A stretch of DNA of 38,209 nt, taken from the NCBI GenBank assembly GCA_947481635.1, contig CANKHJ010000021.1:1-38209 (forward strand), in the 5' to 3' direction. The notes below the pieces were generated by a model. The model saw only the letters and a program-made list of their open reading frames with translations, made no database searches and was not told the origin of the DNA. Positions 17,069 to 27,822 of the stretch are shown here, piece after piece (position 1 is the stretch's first letter; each line of letters opens with the position of its first letter). Origin of the DNA: Bradyrhizobiaceae bacterium. GTDB taxonomy: Bacteria > Pseudomonadota > Alphaproteobacteria > Rhizobiales > Xanthobacteraceae. Made by a program: the position numbers and the translations under genes.

Positions 17069-18103
17069 ATGGGTTACAAGGTCGCCGTGGTCGGCGCCAC
17101 GGGCAACGTGGGCCGCGCAATGCTCGATATCCTGGCCGAGCGCCAGTTTCCGGCCGACGAGGTGATCGCGGTCGCCTCGCGTCGCAGCCTGGGCACCGAA
17201 TGCAGTTACGGCGACAAGACGCTCAAGGTGAAAGCGCTTGAGCAGGTCGACTTTTCCGATGTCGATATCTGCCTGATGTCGGCCGGCTCCGGCCCGTCGA
17301 AGGAATGGTCGCCGAAGATCGCTGCCGCCGGCGCGGTGGTGATCGATAACTCGTCCTATTGGCGCTACGATTCCGATGTGCCGCTGATCGTGCCCGAGGT
17401 GAATGCCGACGCCATTGTCGGCTTCCGCAAGCGCGGCATCATCGCCAATCCGAATTGCTCGACCGCGCAGCTCGTCGTTGCGCTCAAGCCGCTGCACGAC
17501 AAGTTCGGCATCAAGCGCGTCGTGGTCTCGACCTATCAGTCGGTCTCCGGCGCCGGCAAGGATGCGATGGACGAATTGTTCAGTCAGACCAAGGCGGTGT
17601 TCACCGTCGGCGAGATCGTCAACAAGACCTTCCCGAAGCGCATCGCCTTCAACGTCATTCCGCATATCGACGTCTTCATGGAGGATGGCTACACCAAGGA
17701 AGAGTGGAAGATGATGGTCGAGACCAAGAAGATTCTCGACCCGAAGATCAAACTGGTCGCCACCTGCGTGCGCGTGCCGGTCTTCATCGGCCATTCGGAA
17801 TCGGTGAATGTCGAGTTCGAGCAGCCGGTCACGGTCGATGAGGCGCACAAGATCCTGCGCAATGCGCCCGGTTGCCTGGTGATCGACAAGCACGAGCCCG
17901 GCGGTTACGTCACGCCTTACGAGGCGGCCGGCGAGGACGCGACGTATATCAGCCGCGTGCGCGAGGACACCACTGTCGAGAACGGCCTCGCGATGTGGAT
18001 CGTGTCCGACAACCTGCGCAAGGGGGCAGCGCTCAACGCGGTGCAGATCGCCGAGGTGCTGATCAATCGCGGGTTGATTCAGGCGAAGAAGCAGGCGGCG
18101 TAA
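17069..18103 (+). CDS. asd: aspartate-semialdehyde dehydrogenase
   Basis: Asd reduces aspartyl phosphate to aspartate semialdehyde with NADPH, the branch point to lysine/diaminopimelate, threonine and methionine. The 344-residue protein has the NADP-binding motif VVGATGNVGRAML at 7-19, the catalytic Cys130 in NPNCSTAQLV, and a His in the later VRVPVFIGHSESVNVEF segment as expected for the family. The ATG at 17069 is preceded by GGAG about nine bases upstream; a frame open from 17036 lacks such a signal. It acts in the cytoplasm and should be essential for cell wall synthesis. A GC-rich hairpin follows at 18122-18141. Confidence 0.98.
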   Translation: MGYKVAVVGATGNVGRAMLDILAERQFPADEVIAVASRRSLGTECSYGDKTLKVKALEQVDFSDVDICLMSAGSGPSKEWSPKIAAAGAVVIDNSSYWRYDSDVPLIVPEVNADAIVGFRKRGIIANPNCSTAQLVVALKPLHDKFGIKRVVVSTYQSVSGAGKDAMDELFSQTKAVFTVGEIVNKTFPKRIAFNVIPHIDVFMEDGYTKEEWKMMVETKKILDPKIKLVATCVRVPVFIGHSESVNVEFEQPVTVDEAHKILRNAPGCLVIDKHEPGGYVTPYEAAGEDATYISRVREDTTVENGLAMWIVSDNLRKGAALNAVQIAEVLINRGLIQAKKQAA

Positions 18104-18121
18104 TAATCCGTCACCCAAGGT

Positions 18122-18141
18122 GCTCGGCGCCTTCGCCGAGC
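18122..18141 (+). terminator. possible terminator of asd
   Basis: An 8-bp perfect stem GCTCGGCG with tetraloop CCTT starts 18 bases after the asd stop. No U-tract follows, so intrinsic termination is uncertain. Confidence 0.5.
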
Positions 18142-18230
18142 CTCTAAGGGCGACGGCCCGACCATAGCGACAGTTAGCTGCGACGACGCCGGTTGCGAGG
18201 TGAAGGCGCTAGACAGTCACGGTCTCAGCG

Positions 18231-18743
18231 TCACGCGTAAATGTAACGCACCGAATCCGCGGTCCAGCCGGCAAAAGTGATTTTCTCGCGGGGCCGTTCG
18301 GCCAGGCGGATGCGTGCGAGCGTTTCGCTCAGCACGCGCAGGTCGACCGGCTTCGGCATTGGCGTGATCATGTTCAATTGGGCCTTGATGCCGACCTCTT
18401 GCGCCATCTGGCGCACGTCTTCTTCGGCGCCGCTCATCAGCAGGATCGGCGCGTTGCAGCGCACCTCCTTGAACAATTCGAGCACGTCGAGACCCGAGCG
18501 TCCGCCGAGATGCAGGTCGAGCACGACGCAATCGTAATCGCTGTGGCCGAGCAGGTCCGCGGCTTCCTCATAAGAGGCCGCGCCGGTGGTCTCGAATTCA
18601 TGCTTGGCGGCCACCTCGCGCACGATCATGCGCTGCAGGGCATCGTCGTCGATCACCAGGAGGTGCAGGCGGCTTTCTGAACCGGCGGTCGCGGGCATGG
18701 GGGCACGAATCCTTTCTGGGCTCGGCGCTGGGTTATGTTCCAT
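18231..18743 (-). CDS. single-domain response regulator
   Basis: A 170-residue protein that is essentially one CheY-like receiver domain. The acidic pocket is IDDDA (Asp32-34), the phosphoacceptor is Asp76 in CVVLDLHLGG, the switch Ser is 104 in LLMSG, and Lys131 is in MPKPVD. All key residues are intact. After the receiver only about 35 residues remain, with no recognisable DNA-binding or enzymatic output domain, so it may act by protein contact or as a phosphate shuttle. No sensor kinase gene is next to it. The ATG at 18743 has GAGG very close upstream; a second ATG at 18698 (MPATAG) would give a shorter N-terminus and keeps the whole domain. The partner kinase is unknown. Confidence 0.92.
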   Translation of the reverse strand: MEHNPAPSPERIRAPMPATAGSESRLHLLVIDDDALQRMIVREVAAKHEFETTGAASYEEAADLLGHSDYDCVVLDLHLGGRSGLDVLELFKEVRCNAPILLMSGAEEDVRQMAQEVGIKAQLNMITPMPKPVDLRVLSETLARIRLAERPREKITFAGWTADSVRYIYA

Positions 18744-18853
18744 GCCTCACGGTAATCGCGGCGCTTGAAGGCCGGATCAAAATCCATTTGGCAATTTCAG
18801 ACGAATTTGCGGTTCAATTTTCGCTCGAATTGAATCGATTTTGAAAATTGATC

Positions 18854-18902
18854 GAGCATGATCCGGAAAAGTGGAAGCCGGTTTTCCGAAGAGATCATGC
18901 TC
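18854..18902. repeat. dispersed extragenic palindrome (GAGCATGATC type)
   Basis: A 49-bp palindromic unit with outer arms GAGCATGATC / GATCATGCTC and inner arms CGGAAAA / TTTTCCG. This unit is widely dispersed in intergenic regions of Hyphomicrobiales. Here it separates the response regulator start from the DUF429 gene stop; it can form a hairpin in RNA. Confidence 0.85.
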
Positions 18903-18911
18903 AAACGATAA

Positions 18912-19640
18912 CTACGCCCAGATCGCCATCGGCAATCCGAAGGCGTCGCGCGGCGGCGGATCGGGAAACGGCGTCGCGGTCCCGGCGTGAATGCGCCGCG
19001 CGATCACAAGGCAGGCGAGCGCATCGAGCAGGTCATCCGCGCCCGCGCCCCTCGGCGCGATGCCGTTGACGATCGCGGACGGCACGCCGGCGTCGATCAG
19101 CAACGCGCGCCGCTGCGCCAGGCCGGCGTCGTGGCCGCGGCCGCGCAGCTTTTTCGGCTCGCTCAACGCCTTCCCGCCGTTCATGCGCCAGAACGCGACT
19201 TCGGGATGGACCTCGTAGACGCGCGCGGCAGCGGATGCATTGTTGCGCAGGATTGCATCCACCTCGCGGATCTTCGGCATCAGGTGAAACAATTGTTTCG
19301 AGACTTTGCGTGGCGGATCCGAGGTTTCGGCCGCGATGCGGCAGGCTTCGCGGTAATCGGTCTGGTCCACGGCGGCGCGCGACGGCACTGAGAACACCGA
19401 TGATTGCCGCGCGCCCAGCAGCGGACGCACCGCATTCTCCGCGGCGCGGCCGCCGGGGCCGACGCGCGCAGGCAACCCGATCGGCATGTCGACCGCGACG
19501 ATGGTGGGACTGCGCGCCAGCACCGCCGCGAAATTTGCAACGATGTCGATTTGAACGGCGCTGAAATCAAGCGGCGCGAAAGCCGCGATCCATCCGCCCG
19601 GACAGCCATCAACACCGGCGAGGAGGATATCGGCGCTCAC
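18912..19640 (-). CDS. DUF429 family protein
   Basis: A 242-residue protein of the DUF429 family (predicted RNase H-like fold). It begins with the typical strand LLAGVDGCPGGWIAAF, followed by TIVAVDMPIGLP, and has VYEVHPEVAFW and GADDLLDALACLVIARR near the C-terminus. These acidic positions are those conserved in the family and could bind metal, but no biochemical role is established. It starts with GTG directly after the stop codon of the haloacid dehalogenase gene (TGA then GTG without a gap), so the two are probably co-translated. The repeat at 18854-18902 lies just beyond its stop. Confidence 0.9.
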   Translation of the reverse strand: MSADILLAGVDGCPGGWIAAFAPLDFSAVQIDIVANFAAVLARSPTIVAVDMPIGLPARVGPGGRAAENAVRPLLGARQSSVFSVPSRAAVDQTDYREACRIAAETSDPPRKVSKQLFHLMPKIREVDAILRNNASAAARVYEVHPEVAFWRMNGGKALSEPKKLRGRGHDAGLAQRRALLIDAGVPSAIVNGIAPRGAGADDLLDALACLVIARRIHAGTATPFPDPPPRDAFGLPMAIWA

Positions 19641-20348
19641 TCACGCCCCGAGCTGATCCGCGAGATCCTCGGCACTCGTGGCCGTCACGTCGACCGGTGT
19701 GGTCGGCGGATTGTCGCCCTTGCCGGGGCCGCGTTCGTTCGGCCGCGCGATATAGCCGGTGCGCAGGCCGAGCGGAGCCGCCGCCGCAAGGTCGAACGGA
19801 TGCGCCGCGACCATCATGCATTGCGCCGGTGCGAGATCGAATGCCGCGCAGGCTGCGAGATAGACGCCCGGTTTCGGCTTGTAATCGCCCGCCACTTCGG
19901 CGCCGAGGATGGCATCCCAGTGAATGTCGTTGCGCCGTGCCAGCGCGACCATCAGCGAGATGTTGCCGTTCGAGACCGGCGCGATCTGGAATTTGCGTCG
20001 CAACCTCGCAAGGCCGCGCGTGACGTCGGGCCAGGCATCGAGCCGGTGCCAGGCGAGATTGAGCTGCACCATCACGTCTTCCGGCAAGCCGGTGATGCCG
20101 AAGCGTGGCAGCACGCGTTCGAGATTATGTCGGTGCAGTACGTCGAGCTTGCAGAACGGCAGGCGGCCGGAGCGCACCTCTTCCATCGAGGGTCCGTATT
20201 CGCCGCGCCAGGCATCCGCGAAGGCATGCGCATCGATGGCGATGCCGCGCGGCTTGAGGATCGCATCCGTCTCGCGCGCGATACTGCTGCGCCAATCGAC
20301 CAGCGTGCCGAATACGTCGAAGAATAAGGCCTTGATGTCGTCTGCCAT
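19641..20348 (-). CDS. haloacid dehalogenase, type II (HAD superfamily)
   Basis: A 235-residue protein of the L-2-haloacid dehalogenase group. Nucleophile Asp11 is in LFFDVFGTLVDW, the second HAD motif is VSNGN, the Lys motif is GDYKPKPGVYLAA, and the C-terminal motif is AAHPFDLAAAAPLGLRTGYI, all as in (S)-2-haloacid dehalogenases, which replace halogen by hydroxyl on 2-haloalkanoic acids. Many close homologues are annotated this way without a tested substrate, so a broader hydrolase role is possible. The ATG at 20348 is preceded by a GGGGGA motif. The DUF429 gene follows without a gap, and the divergent-unit regulator oxyR ends 22 bases upstream on the same strand, so a common transcript is possible. 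Confidence 0.9.
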   Translation of the reverse strand: MADDIKALFFDVFGTLVDWRSSIARETDAILKPRGIAIDAHAFADAWRGEYGPSMEEVRSGRLPFCKLDVLHRHNLERVLPRFGITGLPEDVMVQLNLAWHRLDAWPDVTRGLARLRRKFQIAPVSNGNISLMVALARRNDIHWDAILGAEVAGDYKPKPGVYLAACAAFDLAPAQCMMVAAHPFDLAAAAPLGLRTGYIARPNERGPGKGDNPPTTPVDVTATSAEDLADQLGA

Positions 20349-20369
20349 GGGTCCCCCGGCACTCCGGCA

Positions 20370-21320
20370 TTATCGCGCGCGCGCGGATCGCTTGGCGCGT
20401 GTTGTATCGCGAACCGGGACCGGCGCGAAGCCGAGCGCCTCGACGATCAGCTCACCGAGCGCGACGAAGTCGGCCTTTCGCGGCGAGGTCGGCCGCCAGC
20501 CGAGGCCGATCATGCGTCCGGGTTCGGGCGGCGTGAAGCTCAGCAGCTTGATGCGCCCGTCGCGCACCTCGACGTCGACCGCGATCTGCGGCACCAGCGT
20601 CACGCCGTAGCCGTTGGCCACCATCTGCATCACGGTTGCGAGGCTGGTGGCGCCGAGGCTCATGGTCTTGTCGCGCCGCGGCCCGGCGCAATAGGCGAGC
20701 GCCTGGTCGCGCAGGCAGTGGCCCTCTTCCAGCAGGATCAGCTTTTCCTGATCGATGTCGCTGGAACTGACGCGCGACCGTGCCGAGAGCGGATCATTGC
20801 CCGGCACCGCCAGTACGAACGGATCGTCGAACAGATGGGTGGTTTCGATATCGCCGTCGGCTTCGGTGACCGGCAGCGCCAGCATCACGACGTCGACGCT
20901 GCCACGCAGCAGCTCTTCCACCAGGACCTTGGTCTGGGTCTCGCGCAGTTCGACCTGCAACTCGGGATAGCGCCGCTGAAGCACCGGAAGCACGCGCGGC
21001 AGCACGTAAGGCGCGATCGACGGGATCAGGCCAAGGATCAGCCGCCCGGTCAGCGGGCCGGCGCGGTGGCGCGCGAAATCGACCAGGTCGCGCGCGTCGA
21101 CCAGCATCCGCCCGCCGCGTCGTGCGACTTCCTCGCCGACATCGGTGAGCACCACGTCGCCATGGCGGCGCTCGACCAGGTCGACGCCGAGCTGTCGCTC
21201 CAGGTCCCGGATCTGCATCGAGAGGGCAGGCTGGGTCACCGCGCAGGCTTCCGCCGCCCGGCCGAAATGCCGATGCTCGACCAGGGCCTCCAGATAGCGA
21301 AGCTGCTTCAAAGTGATCAC
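20370..21320 (-). CDS. oxyR: hydrogen peroxide sensor, LysR-type regulator OxyR
   Basis: A 316-residue LysR-type regulator. The N-terminal winged helix (ITLKQLRYLEALVEHRHFGRAAEAC...TQPALSMQIRDLE) binds DNA, and the C-terminal periplasmic-binding-like domain senses peroxide. Cys202 and Cys211 in GHCLRDQALAYC match in sequence and spacing the redox pair Cys199/Cys208 of E. coli OxyR. The start is GTG at 21320, since OxyR proteins begin with the ITLxQLRYL segment; upstream in-frame sequence overlaps katG. No good ribosome binding site is visible. It is divergent from katG with 116 bp between the start codons, the classic arrangement for an OxyR that activates katG in the presence of hydrogen peroxide. 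Confidence 0.96.
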   Translation of the reverse strand: MITLKQLRYLEALVEHRHFGRAAEACAVTQPALSMQIRDLERQLGVDLVERRHGDVVLTDVGEEVARRGGRMLVDARDLVDFARHRAGPLTGRLILGLIPSIAPYVLPRVLPVLQRRYPELQVELRETQTKVLVEELLRGSVDVVMLALPVTEADGDIETTHLFDDPFVLAVPGNDPLSARSRVSSSDIDQEKLILLEEGHCLRDQALAYCAGPRRDKTMSLGATSLATVMQMVANGYGVTLVPQIAVDVEVRDGRIKLLSFTPPEPGRMIGLGWRPTSPRKADFVALGELIVEALGFAPVPVRDTTRAKRSARAR

Positions 21321-23614
<2,294 letters not shown>

Positions 23615-23621
23615 ATGAGAA

Positions 23622-23651
23622 AGCGCGACCGGCGGTCATGCCGGTCGCGCT
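23622..23651 (+). terminator. terminator hairpin of katG
   Basis: A perfect 12-bp stem AGCGCGACCGGC with loop GGTCAT, seven bases after the katG stop. Only a mixed CTGGTT follows, so the U-tract is poor. A second hairpin (GGGGTCACG / CGTGGCCCC, 23698-23723) lies further down. Confidence 0.72.
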
Positions 23652-23905
23652 CTGGTTGGTGGCGGCTTGCTCTGCCCGACTGGCCGTCGCCATCGCCGGG
23701 GTCACGTGGAAACGCGTGGCCCCGGTTGCATTTTACGGATTAGCAAAGTTCTAAACTGGTGTCTTGCGGAAATTGTGTGACGGATTGAGCCCGGGGCCCC
23801 GCCAACACAAAACGACCTCACCTCGTCACCGCACCGTCGCATAAGCGTCGGCGGATCGTCAGATAACGCAAGCATCCTCCGCCTCGATTCGACAGCGGAG
23901 GCCAA

Positions 23906-25477
23906 ATGGCTGTCTCGAAGCGTCCGGACACCCTTGTCTCGCGTCGCCGTTTTCTCATGACCGCTGCCGCATCTGCGGCGGTCTCCATCGCCAAGCCCTC
24001 GATCAGCCGCGCGGCGTCGCGGCCGCGGATCACCCATGGCGTCCAGTCGGGCGACGTCTCGACCGATTCCGGCATGGTGTGGGCGCGCACCGACCGGCCG
24101 GCGCGCATGCTGGTCGATATCGCGACCAGCGACAGCTTCCGCGATGCGCGCCGCGCGGTGTTCGTCGACGCGCTGCCGGAAAGCGACTTCACCGCCAAGG
24201 CGCTGATCGATGAGCTTCCCTCGGATCAGGATATTTTCTACCGCATCCAGTTCCAGGACCTGTCGTCGCCGACGATCCTGAGCGAGCCGGCGATCGGCCG
24301 CTTCCGCACCGCGCCGTCGGTGGAGCGCTCGGTGTCGTTCACCTGGTCGGGCGATACCGCCGGCCAGGGCTGGGGCATCGACGAGAGCCGCGGCGGCATG
24401 CGCGGCTATGCGGCGATGCGCAAGCAGCAGCCGGACTTCTTCATCCATTGCGGCGACAGCATCTATGCCGACGGGCCGATCCCATCGACCCGGACGCTTC
24501 CCGATGGGTCGCTGTGGCGCAACCTCGTCACCGAGGAGAAGTCGAAGGTCGCCGAGACGCTCGCCGACTATCGCGGCAACTATAAATACAATCTGCTCGA
24601 CGCCAACATGCGCGCGTTCAACGCCGAGGTGCCGCTGATCGCGCAATGGGACGACCACGAGGTGGTCAACGACTGGTGGGCCGAGGGTCCGCGGCCCGAC
24701 GCGCGCTATGCGTCGAACAGCACGCTCGCTTTGGTCGCACGCGCCGGCCGCGCGTTCCACGAATTCATGCCGCTGCGCCAATCGCTGACCGAGCCGGGCA
24801 GGATCTATCGCAAGATCGGCTACGGTCCGTTGCTCGATGTTTTCATGCTCGACATGCGCAGCTATCGCGGCGGCGCCAGCGATCGCCTGCAGACCAGCTA
24901 TGGCCCCGATTCCTATCTGCTCGGGCCGGAGCAGATGCGCTGGCTGAAGCGCGAATTGCGCCGCTCGCGTGCGACCTGGAAGGTGATCGCGGCGGACCTT
25001 CCGCTCGGGCTGATCAGCAGCGACACCGCGGCGCAAGGCGATGGGCCGGCGCTGGGACGTGAGCTCGAGATCGCCGAATTGCTGACCTTCATGCGGCAAT
25101 CCGGCATCCGCAACACGGTGTGGATCACCGCCGACATGCATTACACCGCCGCGCATTATTACGATCCGAACGCGGCAGTGTTTCAGGACTTCGAGCCGTT
25201 CTGGGAATTCGTCTCCGGGCCGCTCCACGCCGGCACCTGGCAGCCGAGCAAGCTCGACAACACCTTCGGCCCGCGTGTCGTCTATGAGAAGGGCTGCACC
25301 CGCGAACAGGGCGACGACCTGTCACCGTGCTTCGGCCTGCAATTCTTCGGTCACGTCGAGATCGACGGCGCGACTGAAGTGATGACCGTGACGCTGAAGG
25401 ATGTCGACAATCGCAGCCTGTGGTCGGTCGCGATCGATCCGAAGATCGGCCCGCCACGCGTCGCGCATCGCAGTTAG
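23906..25477 (+). CDS. phoD: alkaline phosphatase D family phosphodiesterase/phosphatase
   Basis: A 523-residue PhoD-type metallophosphatase. It has a twin-arginine signal (SRRRFLMTAAAS at about 12-23, cleavage near SRAA), an N-terminal fibronectin-like domain (ITHGVQSGDVSTDSGMVWARTD), and a metallophosphatase core with WSGDTAGQ, HCGDSIYADG, QWDDHEVVNDWW and TADMHYTAAHYYD, the expected metal ligands. PhoD enzymes are exported and release phosphate from monoesters and diesters. A GGAGG motif lies five bases before the ATG. No Pho box could be recognised in the 290 bp upstream, so phosphate control is only an expectation. The gene appears to stand alone, ending just before a repeat element. Confidence 0.93.
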   Translation: MAVSKRPDTLVSRRRFLMTAAASAAVSIAKPSISRAASRPRITHGVQSGDVSTDSGMVWARTDRPARMLVDIATSDSFRDARRAVFVDALPESDFTAKALIDELPSDQDIFYRIQFQDLSSPTILSEPAIGRFRTAPSVERSVSFTWSGDTAGQGWGIDESRGGMRGYAAMRKQQPDFFIHCGDSIYADGPIPSTRTLPDGSLWRNLVTEEKSKVAETLADYRGNYKYNLLDANMRAFNAEVPLIAQWDDHEVVNDWWAEGPRPDARYASNSTLALVARAGRAFHEFMPLRQSLTEPGRIYRKIGYGPLLDVFMLDMRSYRGGASDRLQTSYGPDSYLLGPEQMRWLKRELRRSRATWKVIAADLPLGLISSDTAAQGDGPALGRELEIAELLTFMRQSGIRNTVWITADMHYTAAHYYDPNAAVFQDFEPFWEFVSGPLHAGTWQPSKLDNTFGPRVVYEKGCTREQGDDLSPCFGLQFFGHVEIDGATEVMTVTLKDVDNRSLWSVAIDPKIGPPRVAHRS

Positions 25478-25498
25478 CTGCTGATTAAATCACCGGTG

Positions 25499-25611
25499 GT
25501 CACCCCCCGCGAAATGCGGGGGGTCCCGTGCTCTCTCAATTGAAGCATGAGAGAAATTGCCTTGATCATCGTACGCGGAATACTGGACCCCCGCTTTCGC
25601 GGGGGTGACAG
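25499..25611. repeat. dispersed palindromic element, copy A
   Basis: Outer arms CACCCCCCGCGAAATGCGGGGGG and the mirrored CCCCCGCTTTCGCGGGGGTG with TACTGGAC next to the right arm, about 113 bp in all. Inner parts include CTCTCTCAATTGAAGCATGAGAG. The same family recurs at 29743, 33053 and 36841. Confidence 0.85.
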
Positions 25612-25646
25612 TTGTGGGTTTGCTTGAATGAAGACTCCAAACGAAA

Positions 25647-25670
25647 AAGGGCGGCCCTGCGGCCGCCCTT
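25647..25670 (-). terminator. rho-independent terminator of the DoxX gene
   Basis: A 10-bp perfect stem AAGGGCGGCC with a 4-base loop. On the minus strand it is followed by a T5 tract (TTTTTCG), 22 bases after the DoxX gene stop. On the plus strand it may also block read-through from phoD. Confidence 0.9.
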
Positions 25671-25692
25671 CGATATCGTGCGATCAACAACG

Positions 25693-26160
25693 TCAGCGAT
25701 TGCGCAGCCAGTTGTCGACCGAGAAGCGGCCGGCTCCCAGGAGGAGATAGCCGAGCATGCCGCCCATGATGGAGAGGTTCTTGATAAAATGATTGAACTG
25801 GTTGCCGGCCGCCGGCCCCGGCGCAACCTCCCAGTAGCGATGGGCCAGCGCGGTGGCCACGATCAGATAGAGGAAGCTGCCGATCGCGGCATAGCGCGTG
25901 GCGACGCCGAGGATCAGCGCGGCGCCAAGGATGAGCTCCGCGTACATCGAGGGATAGACCCAGAATCCCGGGTTCGGAATGCCCAGCGCGGTGAAGTAAG
26001 CGACGCCACCGGCAAAGCCGGTGCCGAATACTTTCCCCCAGCCGGTGATGAACATCACCCAGCCGAGCAGGATTCGACCGACCAGCAGGATCGCGTCACT
26101 GAATTGCGCGGCATAGCCGTCGGTCGCCGCGAACATCGATGGAGATGGTTCGTTTGCCAT
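25693..26160 (-). CDS. DoxX family membrane protein
   Basis: A 155-residue integral membrane protein with four predicted helices, typical of the DoxX/SURF4-like family: ILLVGRILLGWVMFITGWGKV, the conserved WVYPSMYAELILGAALILG helix with its Glu, FLYLIVATALAHRYW, and a C-terminal helix NLSIMGGMLGYLLLGAGRFS. Family members are found in oxidative-stress and thiosulfate-oxidising complexes, but most have no defined reaction. The ATG at 26160 is preceded by a strong AGGGGGG motif. It is a single gene with its own terminator, and its 133-bp upstream region separates it from the ABC transporter genes on the same strand. Confidence 0.9.
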   Translation of the reverse strand: MANEPSPSMFAATDGYAAQFSDAILLVGRILLGWVMFITGWGKVFGTGFAGGVAYFTALGIPNPGFWVYPSMYAELILGAALILGVATRYAAIGSFLYLIVATALAHRYWEVAPGPAAGNQFNHFIKNLSIMGGMLGYLLLGAGRFSVDNWLRNR

Positions 26161-26293
26161 GGAGCCCCCCTGTGTTTCCTCTGATTTATTTTCTCAAGAC
26201 GCGTGATCTTTGCACGCGCCGGGAGCAAACGATATCACGCTTCCGCTACCGTTGCGCTAGGTGGTTGGGTACGGGCCCGGGCTCCGACCGAGA

Positions 26294-27058
26294 CTAGCGC
26301 CGCCGCCAGCGCAGCACCCGCCATTCGATCGCCTGGAGGACGAGGTTGCTGGCCAGTCCGATCAGGCCGAGCAGGATCACCCCGGCAAACAGTTGGTCCG
26401 AGCGATAGGAGCGCGCGGTGGTGAGGATGTGGTAGCCGAGGCCGGCTTCACTCGCGAGCATCTCGCCGATCACCGCCAGCACCAGCGCGACCGTGAGGCC
26501 GAGCCGCATGCCGGCGAGGATGTCGGTCTGCGCATTCGGCAGTGCGAATTTCCACAGCGTCTGAAACCGGCTGAAGCGCAGGCTGCGGCTGACCTCGAGC
26601 AGGCGCGGCTCGACATTCGACACGCCGTGTACGGTGGCGAGCAGCACCGGCCAGATCGAGCCGATCGCGATCACCACCAGCACCATGCGTCCGGACAGGC
26701 CGAGAAACGCCATCACGATCGGCATGAACGCCGAGACCGGCACCGGCCGCACCAGTTCCAGCGTCGGCCCGATATATTCGCGCGCGCGCCGCGACGAGCC
26801 GATCAGCGCGCCGAGCGCGATGCCGAGCATCGATGCCAGCACCCAGCCATAAAGCATGCGCTCGACTGTCGCCCAGGTGAGCCGCGTCAACTCGCCGGTG
26901 CCGATGCCGGCGACCAGCGCGTTCCAGGCGCGGTCCGGTCCCGGCAGGAACACCGGCGGGATGCCGCTATAAGTCGCGATCAGCTGCCATAGCAGCACCA
27001 GCAATGCGGTGACCGCGACGCTGCCGCCGAACCACAAGAGGCGCACCACCGGGCTCAT
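26294..27058 (-). CDS. ABC transporter permease (SsuC/TauC type)
   Basis: A 254-residue inner-membrane permease of the nitrate/taurine/sulfonate/pyrimidine-precursor importer group. It shows five to six transmembrane helices and the cytoplasmic EAA loop region (LLEVSRSLRFSRFQTLWKFALPNAQTDILAGMR) that docks onto the ATPase. The ATG at 27058 overlaps the stop of the preceding permease gene (ATGA), so it is translationally coupled; an upstream open extension has no support. It is the last gene of the ATPase-permease-permease operon. Two different permeases suggest a heterodimeric channel. The substrate is unknown. Confidence 0.92.
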   Translation of the reverse strand: MSPVVRLLWFGGSVAVTALLVLLWQLIATYSGIPPVFLPGPDRAWNALVAGIGTGELTRLTWATVERMLYGWVLASMLGIALGALIGSSRRAREYIGPTLELVRPVPVSAFMPIVMAFLGLSGRMVLVVIAIGSIWPVLLATVHGVSNVEPRLLEVSRSLRFSRFQTLWKFALPNAQTDILAGMRLGLTVALVLAVIGEMLASEAGLGYHILTTARSYRSDQLFAGVILLGLIGLASNLVLQAIEWRVLRWRRR

Positions 27059-27822
27059 TGCAGGCTCGCCGAATAGGCCGCAGGCCCAAACAGCCGGCGC
27101 TGTGCGAATAGCAGCACGGCGTTGACCGCCCAGCCGACCAGCCCGAGCCACAGCAGCATCGCGAACATCAGGTCGGGATGCAGCGATTGCGACGCGGTCA
27201 TCAGCTCATGCCCGATGCCGAGCGGATTGGCGGCGATCTCGACCGTGACCGAGATGATCAAGGCGACCGCGGCAGAGAGACGGAACGCCACGAAATAGCG
27301 CGGCAGCGCCGCCGGCAAGACGATCTTGGTGACGCGGCCGAACGCGCCAAGCCGCAGCACACGGCTGACATCGAGCAATTGCGGCTCGATGTTGACGATC
27401 GCCGAATGGCCATAGATCAGCACCGGCCAGAAGCAGGCAAAGGCGACCAGCGCGATGCCCATGCCGTAGCCGAAGCCGAGCGTCATGATCGCGACCGGGA
27501 TCAGCGCGACCGCTGGAACCGGACGCAGCACCTCGATCGAGAATTGCATCAGCCGCGCCGCCGCCGGCACCAGGCCGAGAATGACGCTGACGATCACCGC
27601 GGCGCCGCCGCCGAGCGCGAGGCCGGTCAGCGCGGTGCGCAAGGTCTCGCCGGTGCGGCGCGGAATCGTGCCGTCGATCAGGGCTTGATAAAACGCGGCC
27701 GCAATCTGCGACGGCGCGGCGAGCGAGTCGCTCTGCACGTTGCCGATGCGCATCGCCGCTTCCCACACGATCAGCGCGGCGATCGGGAAGATCGCGCCCT
27801 TGGCAAATTTCGTGGCGTTCAC
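27055..27822 (-). CDS. ABC transporter permease (SsuC/TauC type)
   Basis: A 255-residue permease, related to but clearly different from the one that follows. It has the same topology, with an N-terminal helix (AIFPIAALIVWEAAM), a periplasmic PSQIAAAFYQALIDGTI segment and the EAA loop LLDVSRVLRLGAFGRVTKIVLPAALPRYFVAFRLS. The start is GTG at 27822, overlapping the ATPase stop by four bases (GTGA), so the ATPase and both permeases are coupled in one operon. Together with the divergent binding protein at 28779 this makes a complete importer. No signature allows the ligand to be named. Confidence 0.92.
   Translation of the reverse strand: MNATKFAKGAIFPIAALIVWEAAMRIGNVQSDSLAAPSQIAAAFYQALIDGTIPRRTGETLRTALTGLALGGGAAVIVSVILGLVPAAARLMQFSIEVLRPVPAVALIPVAIMTLGFGYGMGIALVAFACFWPVLIYGHSAIVNIEPQLLDVSRVLRLGAFGRVTKIVLPAALPRYFVAFRLSAAVALIISVTVEIAANPLGIGHELMTASQSLHPDLMFAMLLWLGLVGWAVNAVLLFAQRRLFGPAAYSASLQ

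Noticed and set aside
23702-25228. 508-codon frame antisense to phoD
   Set aside because: It is a shadow of phoD, with biased composition and no motif.
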